Shown here: piece by piece, positions 9,742 through 20,059 of the stretch
Layout: each line of letters begins with the position of its first letter
Numbering within the stretch: the first letter of the stretch is position 1
DNA from: Thauera linaloolentis 47Lol = DSM 12138
GTDB lineage: Bacteria > Pseudomonadota > Gammaproteobacteria > Burkholderiales > Rhodocyclaceae
Direction: 5' to 3'
Assembly: GCF_000310205.1 (NCBI RefSeq)
Contig: NZ_AMXE01000031.1
Location: forward strand, 1-38,595
DNA: 38,595 nt
The notes under the pieces: generated by a model
The model's database searches: none
Told to the model about the DNA's origin: nothing
What the model saw: the letters and a program-made list of their open reading frames with translations, nothing else
Made by a program: the position numbers and the translations under genes

Positions 9742-10749
9742 TCAGAATTCCTCGGTATCGATTTCGGCCTGGGTAGCGGCGTTGTAGCGCGGACCGGCGA
9801 CCGTGCGGCGGTCGATCAGCGCCTCCAGGCGCGCGGCGAGGCCGGTGCTCAGCGTCACTTCGGCCGCCTTCACGTTTTCTTCCAGATGAGCCGCCGAGGT
9901 CGTGCCGGGAATCGGCAGGATGTGCTCGCCGCGCCCCAGCAGCCAGGCCAGCGCGAGCTGCGCCGGCGTGCAGCCGGCCTCGCGGGCAAGCGCGCGATAG
10001 CCGTCGAGCAGGCGCAGGTTGGCGGCGAAATCGTCGCCCTGGAAGCGCGGCATGGCGCGGCGGATGTCCTTGGCGTCGAAGGCGGCGATGTCGGCCGGGG
10101 TGGACAGCGCCCCGGCCAGGAAGCCGCGGCCGATCGGGCTGAAGGCGACGAAGCTCACCCCCAGTTCGCGGCAGGCATCGAGCACCGCGATCTCGGCGTT
10201 GCGCGTCCACAGCGAATACTCGGTCTGCAGCGCGGCGACCGGATGCACGGCATGGGCGCGGCGCAGGGTGCCGGCCGACACCTCGGACAGGCCGATCGCG
10301 CGGATCTTGCCTTCGCGCACCAGGTCGGCCAGCGCGCCGACGCTGTCCTCGACCGGCACCTGCTTGTCCCAGCGGTGCAGGTAGTAGAGGTCGATGACAT
10401 CGGTGCGCAGGCGCTGCAGGGCCTCTTCGCAAGTGCGCTTGAGGCTCTCCGGACGGCCGTCGATGACACGCTTGACGCCGCCCTCGCCATTCACGCCGGT
10501 CATGCCGCACTTGCTCGCCAGGGTGAAGCGCGAGCGATGCGGCGACAGCACCCGCCCGACCAGCGTCTCGTTGGCGCCGAAGCCGTACAGCGCGGCGGTG
10601 TCGAAGTGGGTGACACCCAGGTCGAGCGCCTTCAGCAGCAGCGCTTCGCCCTGCTCCGGCGAGGGCGGCACGCCGTAGGCGTGGGACAGGTTCATGCAGC
10701 CCAGGCTGATGGCGCCGACCTGGAAGGGACCGAGCTTGCGTTGTTGCAT
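9742..10749 (-). CDS. Aldo/keto reductase
   Basis: The 335-residue TIM-barrel enzyme has the full aldo/keto reductase catalytic set: D50 and Y55 in HFDTAALYG, K80 in LASKCG, and H125 in YYLHRWD. It also has the usual GLSEVSAGTLRRA, LQTEYSLWTR and PIPGTTSAAHLEENV (NADPH-binding) segments. This pattern is closest to the YajO/Tas-like subgroup that reduces aldehydes or ketones with NADPH. The ATG at 10749 has GAGG upstream and removes a non-conserved extension. It follows ligC by 115 bases on the same strand, with a possible terminator between them, so co-transcription with the lig operon is uncertain. The substrate is not predictable from sequence. Confidence 0.9.
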   Translation of the reverse strand: MQQRKLGPFQVGAISLGCMNLSHAYGVPPSPEQGEALLLKALDLGVTHFDTAALYGFGANETLVGRVLSPHRSRFTLASKCGMTGVNGEGGVKRVIDGRPESLKRTCEEALQRLRTDVIDLYYLHRWDKQVPVEDSVGALADLVREGKIRAIGLSEVSAGTLRRAHAVHPVAALQTEYSLWTRNAEIAVLDACRELGVSFVAFSPIGRGFLAGALSTPADIAAFDAKDIRRAMPRFQGDDFAANLRLLDGYRALAREAGCTPAQLALAWLLGRGEHILPIPGTTSAAHLEENVKAAEVTLSTGLAARLEALIDRRTVAGPRYNAATQAEIDTEEF

Positions 10750-10766
10750 GTGCTGCCTCGCGAATG

Positions 10767-10796
10767 GAAACGGCTCCAGGCGCGGGCGTGGAGCCG
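10767..10796 (-). terminator. Possible terminator between ligC and the aldo/keto reductase gene
   Basis: Read on the minus strand, CGGCTCCA, a ten-base loop and TGGAGCCG form a perfect eight-base stem followed by only TTTCC. The short T-run makes it a weak candidate. If active, it would close the lig operon ahead of the aldo/keto reductase gene, whose GAGG ribosome-binding site follows directly. Confidence 0.4.
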
Positions 10797-10864
10797 GGTC
10801 GGACGGGATCCGGTTCAGGCGCGCGGCCCGCACCCGACGGGCACGGCGTCGGCCGCCGCCGCCG

Positions 10865-11820
10865 TCATTCTGCCAGTTGCCGTTCGAGCTGGTGCAGCAC
10901 CTGGTAGCACGGCAGCACCTTGGCCACGCTCGAGTTCGGCTCGCGCCGCTCGCGGATGGCGGCGAAGAATTCGCGGTCCTGCAGCTCGATGCCGTTCATC
11001 GAAACATCGACGCCGGACACGTCGATCCTCTCCTCCTTGCCGTCGTACAAATCGTCGTAGCGGGCGATGTAGGTGCCGGTGTCGCCGATGTAGCGGAAGA
11101 AGGTGCCGAGCGGGCCGTCGTTGTTGAATGACAGCGACAGCGTGCAGATCGCACCGTTGGCGGCCTTGAGCTGGATCGACATGTCCATGGCGATGCCCAG
11201 TTCGGGATGGATCGGCCCCTGGATGGCGTTGGCCTTCACGATCGGGCTGCCGGCCTGGTAGGCGAACAGGTCGACGGTGTGCGCGGCGTGGTGCCACAGC
11301 AGGTGGTCGGTCCAGCTGCGCGGCTGGCCGAGCGCGTTCATGTTGGTGCGGCGGAAGAAATAGGTCTGCACGTCCATCTGCTGGATGTTGAACTCGCCGG
11401 CCTCGATCTTGTTGTGCACCCACTGGTGGCTGGGGTTGAAGCGGCGGGTGTGGCCGACCATGGCGACCAGGCCGGTTTGCCGCTGCAGCCGCGCGACTTC
11501 CTCGGCGCCCTCGAGTGTGTCGGCGAGCGGGATCTCGACCTGCACGTGCTTGCCGGCCTTCAGGCACTGGATGGTCTGTTCCGCATGGATCTGCGTGGGC
11601 GTGCACAGGATCACCGCGTCGACCTCCGGCAAGGCGAGGCTGTCGGCGAGTTCGGTGGTGACATGGCCGATGCCGTACTTGGCTGCAACCGCGCGCGTCG
11701 CTTCCAGGTCGCGGCTGACCAGGGAGACGACTTCGACGCCGTCGATGTTCCTGATGCCGTCCAGGTGCTTGATGCCGAAGGCGCCGGCACCGGCCAGCGC
11801 AACCTTGATCGTCTTGCTCA

Positions 11821-11821
<1 letters not shown>
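10865..11821 (-). CDS. ligC: 4-carboxy-2-hydroxymuconate-6-semialdehyde dehydrogenase (LigC/PmdC)
   Basis: The 318-residue NAD(P)-dependent enzyme belongs to the Gfo/Idh/MocA fold family. A Rossmann domain carries GAGAFG at 11-16 and CTPTQIHAEQTIQCLKAGKH, and a catalytic domain carries EIPLADTLEGAEEV, MVGHTRRFNPSHQW and the HHAAHTVDLF histidines. Length and sequence fit LigC/PmdC, which oxidises the cyclic hemiacetal of the ring-cleavage product to 2-pyrone-4,6-dicarboxylate. It is the last gene of the ligJ-K-I-A-B-C order, as in the Comamonas pmd operon. Its ATG overlaps the ligB stop in a TGATG arrangement, implying coupled translation. Confidence 0.93.
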
Positions 11822-14041
<2,220 letters not shown>

Positions 14042-14128
14042 GGGCATTCTCTGGTGTTCCGTCCGCTTCTCTCTGTCGCGGTCGGGGGCGGGGTCTGCCG
14101 GAAGCGGCCTGCCCATCCCTTCTTCCAT

Positions 14129-14824
14129 TCAGTCGATGTACTTGAGGCCGGCCTGCTCCAGCCCCTCGCGCATCTTGTAGAGATCGAGGCCGAGCACGCC
14201 GGCCGCGAACTTGTCACGCTTCTCGCCTTCGAAGGATTCCCGCTTCTCGGCGGCATCGGCCACCTGCTGTGCGATCACGGCAGGCACGACGACCACGCCG
14301 TCGACGTCGGCGACGACCACGTCACCCGGATTCACCAGCGCGCCGGCGCATACCACCGGCACGTTCACCGAGCCCAGCGTGGCCTTGATCGTGCCCTTGG
14401 CATGGATGGCCTTGGCGAACACGGGGAAATCCATCTTTTCCAGATCGGCCACGTCGCGCACACCGCCGTCGATGATCAGGCCGCGCGCGCCGCGCGCCTT
14501 GAACGAGGTGGCGAGCAGGTCGCCGAAGAAGCCGTCGGCGTTGTCGGTGGTGCAGGCGGCCACGGCCACGTCGCCCTCCTGCAGTTGCTCGGCGGCGACG
14601 TGCATCATCCAGTTGTCGCCCGGCTGCAGCAGGATGGTGACGGCAGTGCCGCACAACTTGGCGCCGCTGTAGACCGGCCGCATCCAGGGCTTCATCAGGC
14701 CGACGCGGCCCATCGCCTCGTGGATGGTGGCGACGCCGAAGCGCGCGAGCTTGTCGACGGCGGCCTTGTCGGCGCGGACGATGTTGCGCTTGACGACGCC
14801 GAGCTGGTTTAGTGCCTGGCTCAT
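14129..14824 (-). CDS. ligK: 4-carboxy-4-hydroxy-2-oxoadipate aldolase (LigK/PmdF)
   Basis: The 231-residue protein belongs to the HMG/CHA class II aldolase family with the RraA-like fold. Signatures include [57 protein letters not shown] followed by VRDVADL (the metal-site arginine and aspartate), [15 protein letters not shown] and [12 protein letters not shown]. It cleaves 4-carboxy-4-hydroxy-2-oxoadipate to pyruvate and oxaloacetate, the last step of the pathway, and family members also decarboxylate oxaloacetate. A good GGAGA ribosome-binding site lies six bases before the ATG. The gene starts 12 bases after the ligJ stop, so the two are certainly in one operon. Confidence 0.95.
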   Translation of the reverse strand: MSQALNQLGVVKRNIVRADKAAVDKLARFGVATIHEAMGRVGLMKPWMRPVYSGAKLCGTAVTILLQPGDNWMMHVAAEQLQEGDVAVAACTTDNADGFFGDLLATSFKARGARGLIIDGGVRDVADLEKMDFPVFAKAIHAKGTIKATLGSVNVPVVCAGALVNPGDVVVADVDGVVVVPAVIAQQVADAAEKRESFEGEKRDKFAAGVLGLDLYKMREGLEQAGLKYID

Positions 14825-14836
14825 GTATGTTCTCCT

Positions 14837-15862
14837 TCAGCGGCCCTTGGCCTTCAGCGCGGCATCCAGCCGCGGATAGACGCGGCGGGCATTGCCCTCG
14901 TAGATCTTGTAGCGGTCCTCGACACTGATGTTCGCGGCCTCGATGTAGCGCCTGGTGTCGTCGTAGTAGTGGCCGGTCTCGGGGTCGATGCCGCGCACCG
15001 CACCGATCATCTCGGAGGCGAACAGCACGTTCTCCACCGGGATCACCTTGGTCAGCAGATCGATGCCCGGCTGGTGATACACGCAGGTGTCGAAGAAGAT
15101 GTTGTTGAGCAGGTGCTCGGTCAGCAGCGGCTTCTTCATCTCCTGCGCGAGGCCGCGGAAACGGCCCCAGTGGTAGGGCACCGCGCCGCCGCCGTGCGGG
15201 ATCACGAACCGCAGCGTCGGGAAGTCCTTGAACAAGTCCGAGGTCAGGCACTGCATGAAGGCGGTGGTGTCGGCGTTCAGGTAGTGGGCGCCGGTGGTGT
15301 GGAAGCAAGCGTTGCAACTGGTCGATACGTGCACCATCGCCGGAATGTCGTACTCGACCATCTTCTCGTAGATCGGGTACCAGTGGCGGTCGGACAACGG
15401 CGGGCTGGCCCAGTGGCCGCCGGAGGGATCGGGGTTGAGGTTGATGCCGACGAAACCATATTCGCGAATGCACTTCTCCAGTTCGGGAATGCAGGTCGCC
15501 GGATCGACGCCCGGCGACTGCGGCAACATGGCCGCGCCGATGAAGTTGTCCGGAAAGAGCTGCGCAACACGATGGCACAGCTCGTTGCAGATCGCCGCCC
15601 AGGTCGAGCTGACGTTGAAGTCGCCGATGTGGTGGGCCATGAAGCTCGCGCGCGGCGAGAAGACGGTCAGGTCGGAACCGCGCGCCTTCATCAGGCGCAA
15701 CTGGTTGTTCTCGATGGTCTCGCGCAGCTCGTCGTCGCTGATCCTGAGATCCGAAACCCGGGGCGCGGCCGCTACGTCCTTCAGACCCGCGATCTGCCGG
15801 TTGCGCCAGTCTTCGAGCGCCTTGGGCGCGGTAGTGTAGTGACCGTGGATGTCGATGATCAT
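14837..15862 (-). CDS. ligJ: 4-oxalomesaconate hydratase (LigJ/PmdE)
   Basis: The 341-residue amidohydrolase-superfamily protein closely follows LigJ of Sphingobium: IDIHGHYTTAPKALEDWR at the start with the HxH metal site, SDDELRETIENNQLRLMKARG, FSPRASFMAHHIGD, MLPQSPGVDP, GINLNPDPSGGHW, FVIPHGGGAVPYHWGRFRGL, FFDTCVYHQPGIDLL and FASEMIGAVRGIDPETGHYYDDT. It adds water to the oxalomesaconate isomer to give 4-carboxy-4-hydroxy-2-oxoadipate. The ATG at 15862 has a perfect GGAGG six bases upstream. It is the first gene of the operon, so the promoter should lie in the 270-base gap to the divergent LysR gene. Its accepted substrate needs prior isomerisation by a LigU-type enzyme, which is not encoded in this window. 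Confidence 0.95.
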   Translation of the reverse strand: MIIDIHGHYTTAPKALEDWRNRQIAGLKDVAAAPRVSDLRISDDELRETIENNQLRLMKARGSDLTVFSPRASFMAHHIGDFNVSSTWAAICNELCHRVAQLFPDNFIGAAMLPQSPGVDPATCIPELEKCIREYGFVGINLNPDPSGGHWASPPLSDRHWYPIYEKMVEYDIPAMVHVSTSCNACFHTTGAHYLNADTTAFMQCLTSDLFKDFPTLRFVIPHGGGAVPYHWGRFRGLAQEMKKPLLTEHLLNNIFFDTCVYHQPGIDLLTKVIPVENVLFASEMIGAVRGIDPETGHYYDDTRRYIEAANISVEDRYKIYEGNARRVYPRLDAALKAKGR

Positions 15863-15983
15863 GCCCTGCCTCCTGTATTCCGGACCGACCCGGCAAGCGC
15901 CGCGTCTGCAGCGGGCAGAGCCCGCATTTGCATGCCGCGCATTCTCGCCAGCGCAACACCGCTCCAATAGGGCGAAGGACATC

Positions 15984-16034
15984 TATCAGTTATCGCACTT
16001 CGTTATATCTTTGGATCACGTATTTCATTATCAG
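15984..16034. promoter_or_regulatory. AT-rich LysR-type control region between ligJ and its divergent regulator
   Basis: Within the 270-base divergent gap (15863-16132) this stretch is markedly AT-rich compared with its surroundings. It holds a T-N11-A dyad, TAT (15991-15993), eleven bases, ATA (16005-16007), the general LysR-type binding pattern. TATCAG occurs at both ends (15984-15989 and 16029-16034), and GTTAT is repeated 13 bases apart. On the minus strand TATAAC (16007-16002) could be the ligJ -10, with no good -35, as expected for an activated promoter. The rest of the gap shows no other clear signal. Confidence 0.5.
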
Positions 16035-16132
16035 GCTAGCCAAGACCCTGATCACGGCATGGCGAAACTGCTTTCCAAGCCCCGGCCTGAGCCTTACGAT
16101 ACGGCCTCCCCTCCCAGCTCACAGCGCAGGAC

Positions 16133-17032
16133 ATGGATCTCAAGCAACTCGGCTATTTCGTGCGGGTGGCCGAACTCGGCAGCTTCACACGCGCGTCGAT
16201 CGCACTCGATGTCGCGCAACCGGCACTCAGCCGCCAGGTACGCATGCTGGAGGTGGAACTGCGCCAGAACCTGCTGGTGCGCAACGGCCGCGGCGTGACC
16301 CTGACCGAAGCCGGCAAGGTGCTGCTGGAGCACAGCCGTGGCGTGTTGCACCAGATCGAACATCTGCGCGAGGCGTTGTCGCGGGTACGGGGAGCGTTGG
16401 CCGGCCGCGTAGCGATCGGCATGCCGCCCAGCCTGTCGAAAGTGCTGGCGGTGCCGGTGACACGCGCCTTTCGCAGCCGCATGCCCGAAGCAGCGCTATC
16501 CATCACGGAAGGGCTGTCGGTGACGATGCAGGAATCACTGGTCTCGGGGCGGCTGGATATCGTGCTGCTCTACAACGCGACCCCCTCGCCCGACATAGAT
16601 CTGATCCCGCTCCTGGAAGAGCCGCTGTTTCTGGTCCAGCGCCAGGATGCCGCCGACGCCGGCAAGCCGGTGTCGCTGCAGGAACTCGCCCGCCAGCCAC
16701 TCGTCATCCCGAGCAGGCCGAACGCAATCAGGATGCTGGTCGAAACGGAACTCGGCAACCTCGGGCTCCATCCGGAAATCGGGCTCGAGATCGACGGCAT
16801 CCCGGCGATCCTCGACTTGGTGGCAGACGGTGCCGGCTGTGCGGTACTGTCGCGCAACGCGGTATTGACCGCGAGCCACCCCGACTTGCTCGCGATGCGG
16901 CCAATCGCGCCGCCGGGCCTGCATTCCAAATTGTCGCTGGCCTTCAGTTCGCGCCGCCCCGGCACCGGCACCCAGCAAGCCATGCTGGAACTGCTGCAGG
17001 AGTTGAGCGCCCAGGTGCTGGACGTCCGCTGA
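16133..17032 (+). CDS. LysR-type transcriptional regulator, probable regulator of the lig operon
   Basis: The 299-residue protein has the LysR winged helix-turn-helix at about 1-60 (LGYFVRVAELGSFTRASIAL and AQPALSRQVRMLEVELRQ) and a substrate-binding domain at about 90-290. The subtype resembles the Nac/Cbl-like LysR group, with RVAIGMPPSLSKVL opening the effector domain. Divergence from ligJ indicates that it controls the protocatechuate operon, probably with a pathway intermediate as inducer; that inducer is not predictable from sequence. It begins 271 bases from ligJ and shares the AT-rich control region. It is followed 37 bases later by a PilZ gene that is probably unrelated in function. 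Confidence 0.9.
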   Translation: MDLKQLGYFVRVAELGSFTRASIALDVAQPALSRQVRMLEVELRQNLLVRNGRGVTLTEAGKVLLEHSRGVLHQIEHLREALSRVRGALAGRVAIGMPPSLSKVLAVPVTRAFRSRMPEAALSITEGLSVTMQESLVSGRLDIVLLYNATPSPDIDLIPLLEEPLFLVQRQDAADAGKPVSLQELARQPLVIPSRPNAIRMLVETELGNLGLHPEIGLEIDGIPAILDLVADGAGCAVLSRNAVLTASHPDLLAMRPIAPPGLHSKLSLAFSSRRPGTGTQQAMLELLQELSAQVLDVR

Positions 17033-17069
17033 GGCCGTACAATCACGGCAGATCCATTCAGGATGTGCC

Positions 17070-17825
17070 ATGAATTCCGTAACGGCTCCACCCGACACAC
17101 CCAGCGCGACCGGCAAGGCCTCGCCGAGCCAGCAACATCAGCCAAGCGCCCACCCCGACCGCAGCAGCCTCGCCGACATGCGCCCTTCGATCGGTGACGC
17201 GCTGCAACTCGACTGTGGTGCGCCCCTGAAGTCCCAGAAAACCTACGTCAAACTGGTGGGCTACCTGAAGGATCGCTCGATCATCGTCACCGCGCCGACC
17301 ATCGGCGGACGCCGGCTGGAACTGATCGACAACGACAGCGTGCTGGTGCGGGGCTTTTCCGGGACCAACGCGTACGCTTTCCGGGCTTTCGTCATACGCG
17401 TGGGCCGCCTTCCCTTCGACCACATCCACCTGTCCTTCCCCGACGCCGTTTTCGGCAGGCCGGTGCGCAGATCACAGCGGGTACGGACCGAACTCGAAGC
17501 CCTGCTGCACTCAAGTTCCCCAAGCCGGGCAGAGCCGGCCCGGGGGCAGATCGAGGATCTCAGTGCCCTCGGCGCCTTGATTTCGACCGGGAGCGCGCTC
17601 GACCCCGACCATCCCCTGCGGCTGGGCACGGCACTCGCCCTTCACGGCAACCGCATCGAACTGGAAATCGAATGCACGATCGTCAGCCATAGCACCGAAG
17701 CCGGAAACGAGGCGGACGTCCACTGCTATGGGCTCAAATTCACGAATCTCGCGCCGCAAGACGCGATGCTGCTCAAGGCCTATGTCTATCAGCAGATCGT
17801 GGACTACCCGGATTCGGTGCGCTAG
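17070..17825 (+). CDS. YcgR-like PilZ-domain protein (third copy in the window)
   Basis: The 251-residue protein starts with a disordered Pro/Ser/Gln-rich segment (1-40). It continues with a YcgR-type N-domain (about 40-125; LQLDCGAPLKSQKTYVKLVG, VRGFSGTNAYAFRAFV) and a PilZ domain (about 127-245). The c-di-GMP motifs are present: R133-R137 (RRSQR) and D163-G168 (DLSALG). It belongs to a different branch from the tandem pair at 918-2495, with almost no shared blocks outside the motifs. AGGATG precedes the ATG by a few bases. It follows the LysR gene by 37 bases but shares no evident pathway with it. Likely a c-di-GMP effector; its target is unknown. Confidence 0.85.
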   Translation: MNSVTAPPDTPSATGKASPSQQHQPSAHPDRSSLADMRPSIGDALQLDCGAPLKSQKTYVKLVGYLKDRSIIVTAPTIGGRRLELIDNDSVLVRGFSGTNAYAFRAFVIRVGRLPFDHIHLSFPDAVFGRPVRRSQRVRTELEALLHSSSPSRAEPARGQIEDLSALGALISTGSALDPDHPLRLGTALALHGNRIELEIECTIVSHSTEAGNEADVHCYGLKFTNLAPQDAMLLKAYVYQQIVDYPDSVR

Positions 17826-17876
17826 GCCGCACATTTAATGAAAACAGCATAGCTGGCAAATTCCCGCACCATAAAG

Positions 17877-17901
17877 CAAAAACCCGCCAAATCAGCGGGT
17901 T
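17877..17901 (-). terminator. Rho-independent terminator after tRNA-Ser
   Basis: On the minus strand AACCCGC, a seven-base loop and GCGGGTT form a stem followed by a T-run. It begins 13 bases after the tRNA 3' end, the expected place for its terminator. On the plus strand it lies 52 bases after the PilZ stop but lacks a T-run there. Confidence 0.75.
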
Positions 17902-17913
17902 ATGTGCTTTTGC

Positions 17914-18006
17914 TGGCGGAGACGGAGGGATTCGAACCCTCGATACCGTTTTTGACGGTATGCTCCCTTAGCAGGGGAGTGCCTTCGACCTCTCGGCCAC
18001 GTCTCC
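17914..18006 (-). tRNA. tRNA-Ser (anticodon GCT)
   Basis: Read on the minus strand the acceptor stem GGAGACG pairs with CGTCTCC, followed by the discriminator G and an encoded CCA. The anticodon stem CTCCC/GGGAG encloses CTGCTAA, giving anticodon GCT (plus-strand 17970-17972). The T arm contains GGTTCGAATCC. A long variable arm (ACCGT/ACGGT stem) is the class II feature of serine tRNAs. It reads AGC and AGU codons. The length is 93 bases with CCA. Confidence 0.97.
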
Positions 18007-18068
18007 ATCAGGAAGGCGCGATAATAGCGAGTTCGCGCCTCCCGGTCAAACGCTATTCACGGTCTTTA

Positions 18069-19298
18069 TCAGACCGCCGCATCGAGGCCGAAAGCCTTGT
18101 GCAGCGCGCGCACGGCGAGCTCCAGGTACTTGTCCTCGATCGCCACCGAGATCTTGATTTCCGAGGTCGAGATCATCTGGATGTTGATGCCCTCCTCGGC
18201 CAGCGTACGGAACATCTGCGAAGCCACGCCCGGGTGCGAACGCATGCCGACACCGACGATGGAGACCTTGCACATGCTCTTGTCGGTTTCGATTTCGCGG
18301 GCGCCGATGTGGGCCTTGACCCCCTCGAGCACCTTGACCGCCTTGTCCAGGTCGCCGCGCGCCACGGTGAACGAGAAGTCGGTCGTGCCGTCGTGCCCGA
18401 CGTTCTGGATGATCATGTCGACGTCGATGTTGGCATCGGCGATCGGCCCCAGGATCTGGTAGGCGATGCCCGGCTTGTCGGGCGCACCGACCACGGTGAG
18501 CTTGGCCTCGTCGCGCGAAAAGGCGATGCCGGAGATGATGGGCTGTTCCATGTTCTTGTCTTCCTCAACGGTGATGAGCGTGCCCTCGCCTTCGCGATCT
18601 TCGAAACTGGAGAGGACGCGCAGCTTGACCTTGTACTTGCCGGCGAACTCGACCGAGCGGATCTGCAGGACCTTCGAGCCGAGGCTGGCCATTTCCAGCA
18701 TCTCCTCGAAGGTGATGGTGTCGAGCTTGCGGGCTTCCGGGACGATGCGCGGATCGGTGGTGTAGACGCCATCCACGTCGGTATAGATCTGGCACTCGTC
18801 GGCCTTCAGCGCCGCAGCCAGCGCCACGCCCGTGGTATCCGAACCGCCGCGGCCGAGCGTGGTGATGTTGCCGTGTTCGTCCACGCCCTGGAAGCCGGCG
18901 ACGACGACGACCTTGCCCTCGTCCAGATCCTTGCGCACCGGCGCTTCGTCGATGTCCAGGATGCGCGCCTTGGTGTGCAGCGAATCCGTCAGGATCCTGA
19001 CCTGGCCGCCGGTGTAGCTCTTCGCCGGCACGCCGATGTCCTCGAGCGCCATGCACAGCAGGCCGATGGTGACCTGCTCGCCGGTGGACACGACCACGTC
19101 GAGCTCGCGGGGCGTGGGATTTGACGCAACCTCCTTGGTGAGGGCGATCAGGCGGTTGGTTTCGCCGCTCATCGCAGACACCACGACGACCACCTGGTGC
19201 CCCTGCGCACGGAACTTCGCCACCTTGCGGGCAACGTTCTTGATGCGGTCGGGGCTACCCACCGAGGTGCCGCCGTACTTCTGAACTATCAGTGCCAT
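18069..19298 (-). CDS. lysC: Aspartate kinase
   Basis: The 409-residue monofunctional aspartokinase has the kinase domain at about 1-245 ([19 protein letters not shown] with K7, [59 protein letters not shown]). Two C-terminal ACT domains follow at about 260-409 ([36 protein letters not shown]). It phosphorylates aspartate, the first step toward lysine, threonine, methionine and diaminopimelate, and the ACT domains imply feedback inhibition. The ATG at 19298 gives the normal family start; the upstream frame is not conserved. No lysine riboswitch was recognised in the leader. The stop lies in a small hairpin (CGGTCT/AGACCG) without a T-run. Confidence 0.97.
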   Translation of the reverse strand: MALIVQKYGGTSVGSPDRIKNVARKVAKFRAQGHQVVVVVSAMSGETNRLIALTKEVASNPTPRELDVVVSTGEQVTIGLLCMALEDIGVPAKSYTGGQVRILTDSLHTKARILDIDEAPVRKDLDEGKVVVVAGFQGVDEHGNITTLGRGGSDTTGVALAAALKADECQIYTDVDGVYTTDPRIVPEARKLDTITFEEMLEMASLGSKVLQIRSVEFAGKYKVKLRVLSSFEDREGEGTLITVEEDKNMEQPIISGIAFSRDEAKLTVVGAPDKPGIAYQILGPIADANIDVDMIIQNVGHDGTTDFSFTVARGDLDKAVKVLEGVKAHIGAREIETDKSMCKVSIVGVGMRSHPGVASQMFRTLAEEGINIQMISTSEIKISVAIEDKYLELAVRALHKAFGLDAAV

Positions 19299-19315
19299 CG
19301 TCGTATCCAAGTACT

Positions 19316-19324
19316 TGTGGATAA
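19316..19324 (-). promoter_or_regulatory. Perfect DnaA-box match just upstream of lysC
   Basis: TGTGGATAA, the complement of the consensus TTATCCACA, lies 18 bases before the lysC start. It is a single box with no cluster around it, so it is not an origin. It may be a chance match or a DnaA-responsive promoter element. Confidence 0.3.
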
Positions 19325-19413
19325 AGGGCGAGATTCTATAGAAAGGCGGGAGACTTTGCAGGACATCACGGACCCAAGCCGCCAAACGCATCCTTTACGT
19401 TGCTAATACGAAA

Positions 19414-19459
19414 AATGAGAAATTTGTCATTGTATTTGCACGGGATAGTGATCTATACT
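19414..19459 (+). promoter_or_regulatory. Promoter and candidate operator of the small Xre-like regulator gene
   Basis: An 18-base near-palindrome, AATGAGAAATTTGTCATT (19414-19431, 16 of 18 positions symmetric), overlaps a candidate -35 TTGTAT (19430-19435). An 18-base spacer separates it from a good -10, TATACT (19454-19459). The region is strikingly AT-rich for this genome. A palindrome over the -35 is the classic position for repression, so autoregulation by the downstream helix-turn-helix protein is a reasonable inference. It could alternatively serve the divergent lysC. Confidence 0.45.
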
Positions 19460-19557
19460 TTTTTGCGTGGTATTACTTTAGTCATAAACAAGCCTACAAT
19501 CCTACCGGCGATGTCATAGCCGCAGCATGACAAGCGCCCTCAACCGAGGAAACCTAG

Positions 19558-19851
19558 ATGAAAGCCAGCGATAATATCGACGTTCGTGAGATCCGTCGCA
19601 AGCTGGGCCTGAACCAATCCCAGTTCTGGTCCAAGATCGGCGTGACGCAGAGTGGCGGCTCCCGTTATGAAAGCGGTCGCAACATCCCCCGTCCGGTGCA
19701 AGCGCTCCTGCGCCTGGTGCATGTCGAACAGATCGACATCAACAAGGTCAAGAAAGACGATGTGGACGTGGCCGAATACCTGAAGGCCACCAACCCCGAG
19801 CTGTACAAGACCCTGAAGAAGGAAGCGCGCGCAAAGAAGAAAGAGCGCTGA
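19558..19851 (+). CDS. Small Xre-like helix-turn-helix regulator
   Basis: The 97-residue protein has an N-terminal helix-turn-helix at about 8-45. IRRKLGLNQSQFWSKIGVTQ forms the first helices, and SGGSRYESGR resembles the recognition-helix end of Xre/Cro proteins. A second helical part, QALLRLVHVEQIDINKV, follows, and the C-terminus is very basic (KKEARAKKKER). I recall near-identical proteins in many betaproteobacteria, where the target is not known. GAGG lies nine bases before the ATG. It is a single-gene unit with its own AT-rich promoter region and a strong terminator just after the stop, implying high or tightly controlled expression. Confidence 0.85.
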   Translation: MKASDNIDVREIRRKLGLNQSQFWSKIGVTQSGGSRYESGRNIPRPVQALLRLVHVEQIDINKVKKDDVDVAEYLKATNPELYKTLKKEARAKKKER

Positions 19852-19874
19852 GCGCCGTGCCGATGCAGGAACAG

Positions 19875-19906
19875 GGGGCTGACGCGAACCGTCAGCCCCT
19901 TTTTTT
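19875..19906 (+). terminator. Strong rho-independent terminator after the Xre-like gene
   Basis: GGGGCTGACG, a five-base loop and CGTCAGCCCC form a perfect ten-base stem followed by seven T's. It begins 24 bases after the stop of the small regulator gene. Confidence 0.95.
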
Positions 19907-20024
19907 GCTTTCAACATCGGCACGATCATTGCCGCAAACGGCGAACGGCTGTTCAGGCGCGGAGAAAACCATCGCCGGCTCAATCACTTGCGAACATCAC
20001 AGGCGCAGCGGCGTGCATGGTCGA

Positions 20025-20033
20025 TGCTATAAT
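20025..20033 (+). promoter_or_regulatory. Extended -10 promoter element of queD
   Basis: TGCTATAAT is a perfect -10 hexamer with the extended TG motif, 27 bases before the queD ATG. No good -35 is seen at normal spacing, which extended -10 promoters can tolerate. The short leader leaves no room for a preQ1 riboswitch after this start. Confidence 0.6.
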
Positions 20034-20059
20034 CCGCGCCCGTTTGAATGAGGTCAGCC

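Noticed and set aside
18047-18075. Terminator at the end of lysC
   Set aside because: The CGGTCT/AGACCG hairpin spans the stop codon but has no T-run.
19299-19413. Lysine riboswitch upstream of lysC
   Set aside because: No long structured leader or recognisable lysine-aptamer motif could be found.
19907-20059. preQ1 riboswitch upstream of queD
   Set aside because: The probable promoter leaves a leader of about 20 bases, and no preQ1 aptamer pattern is present.
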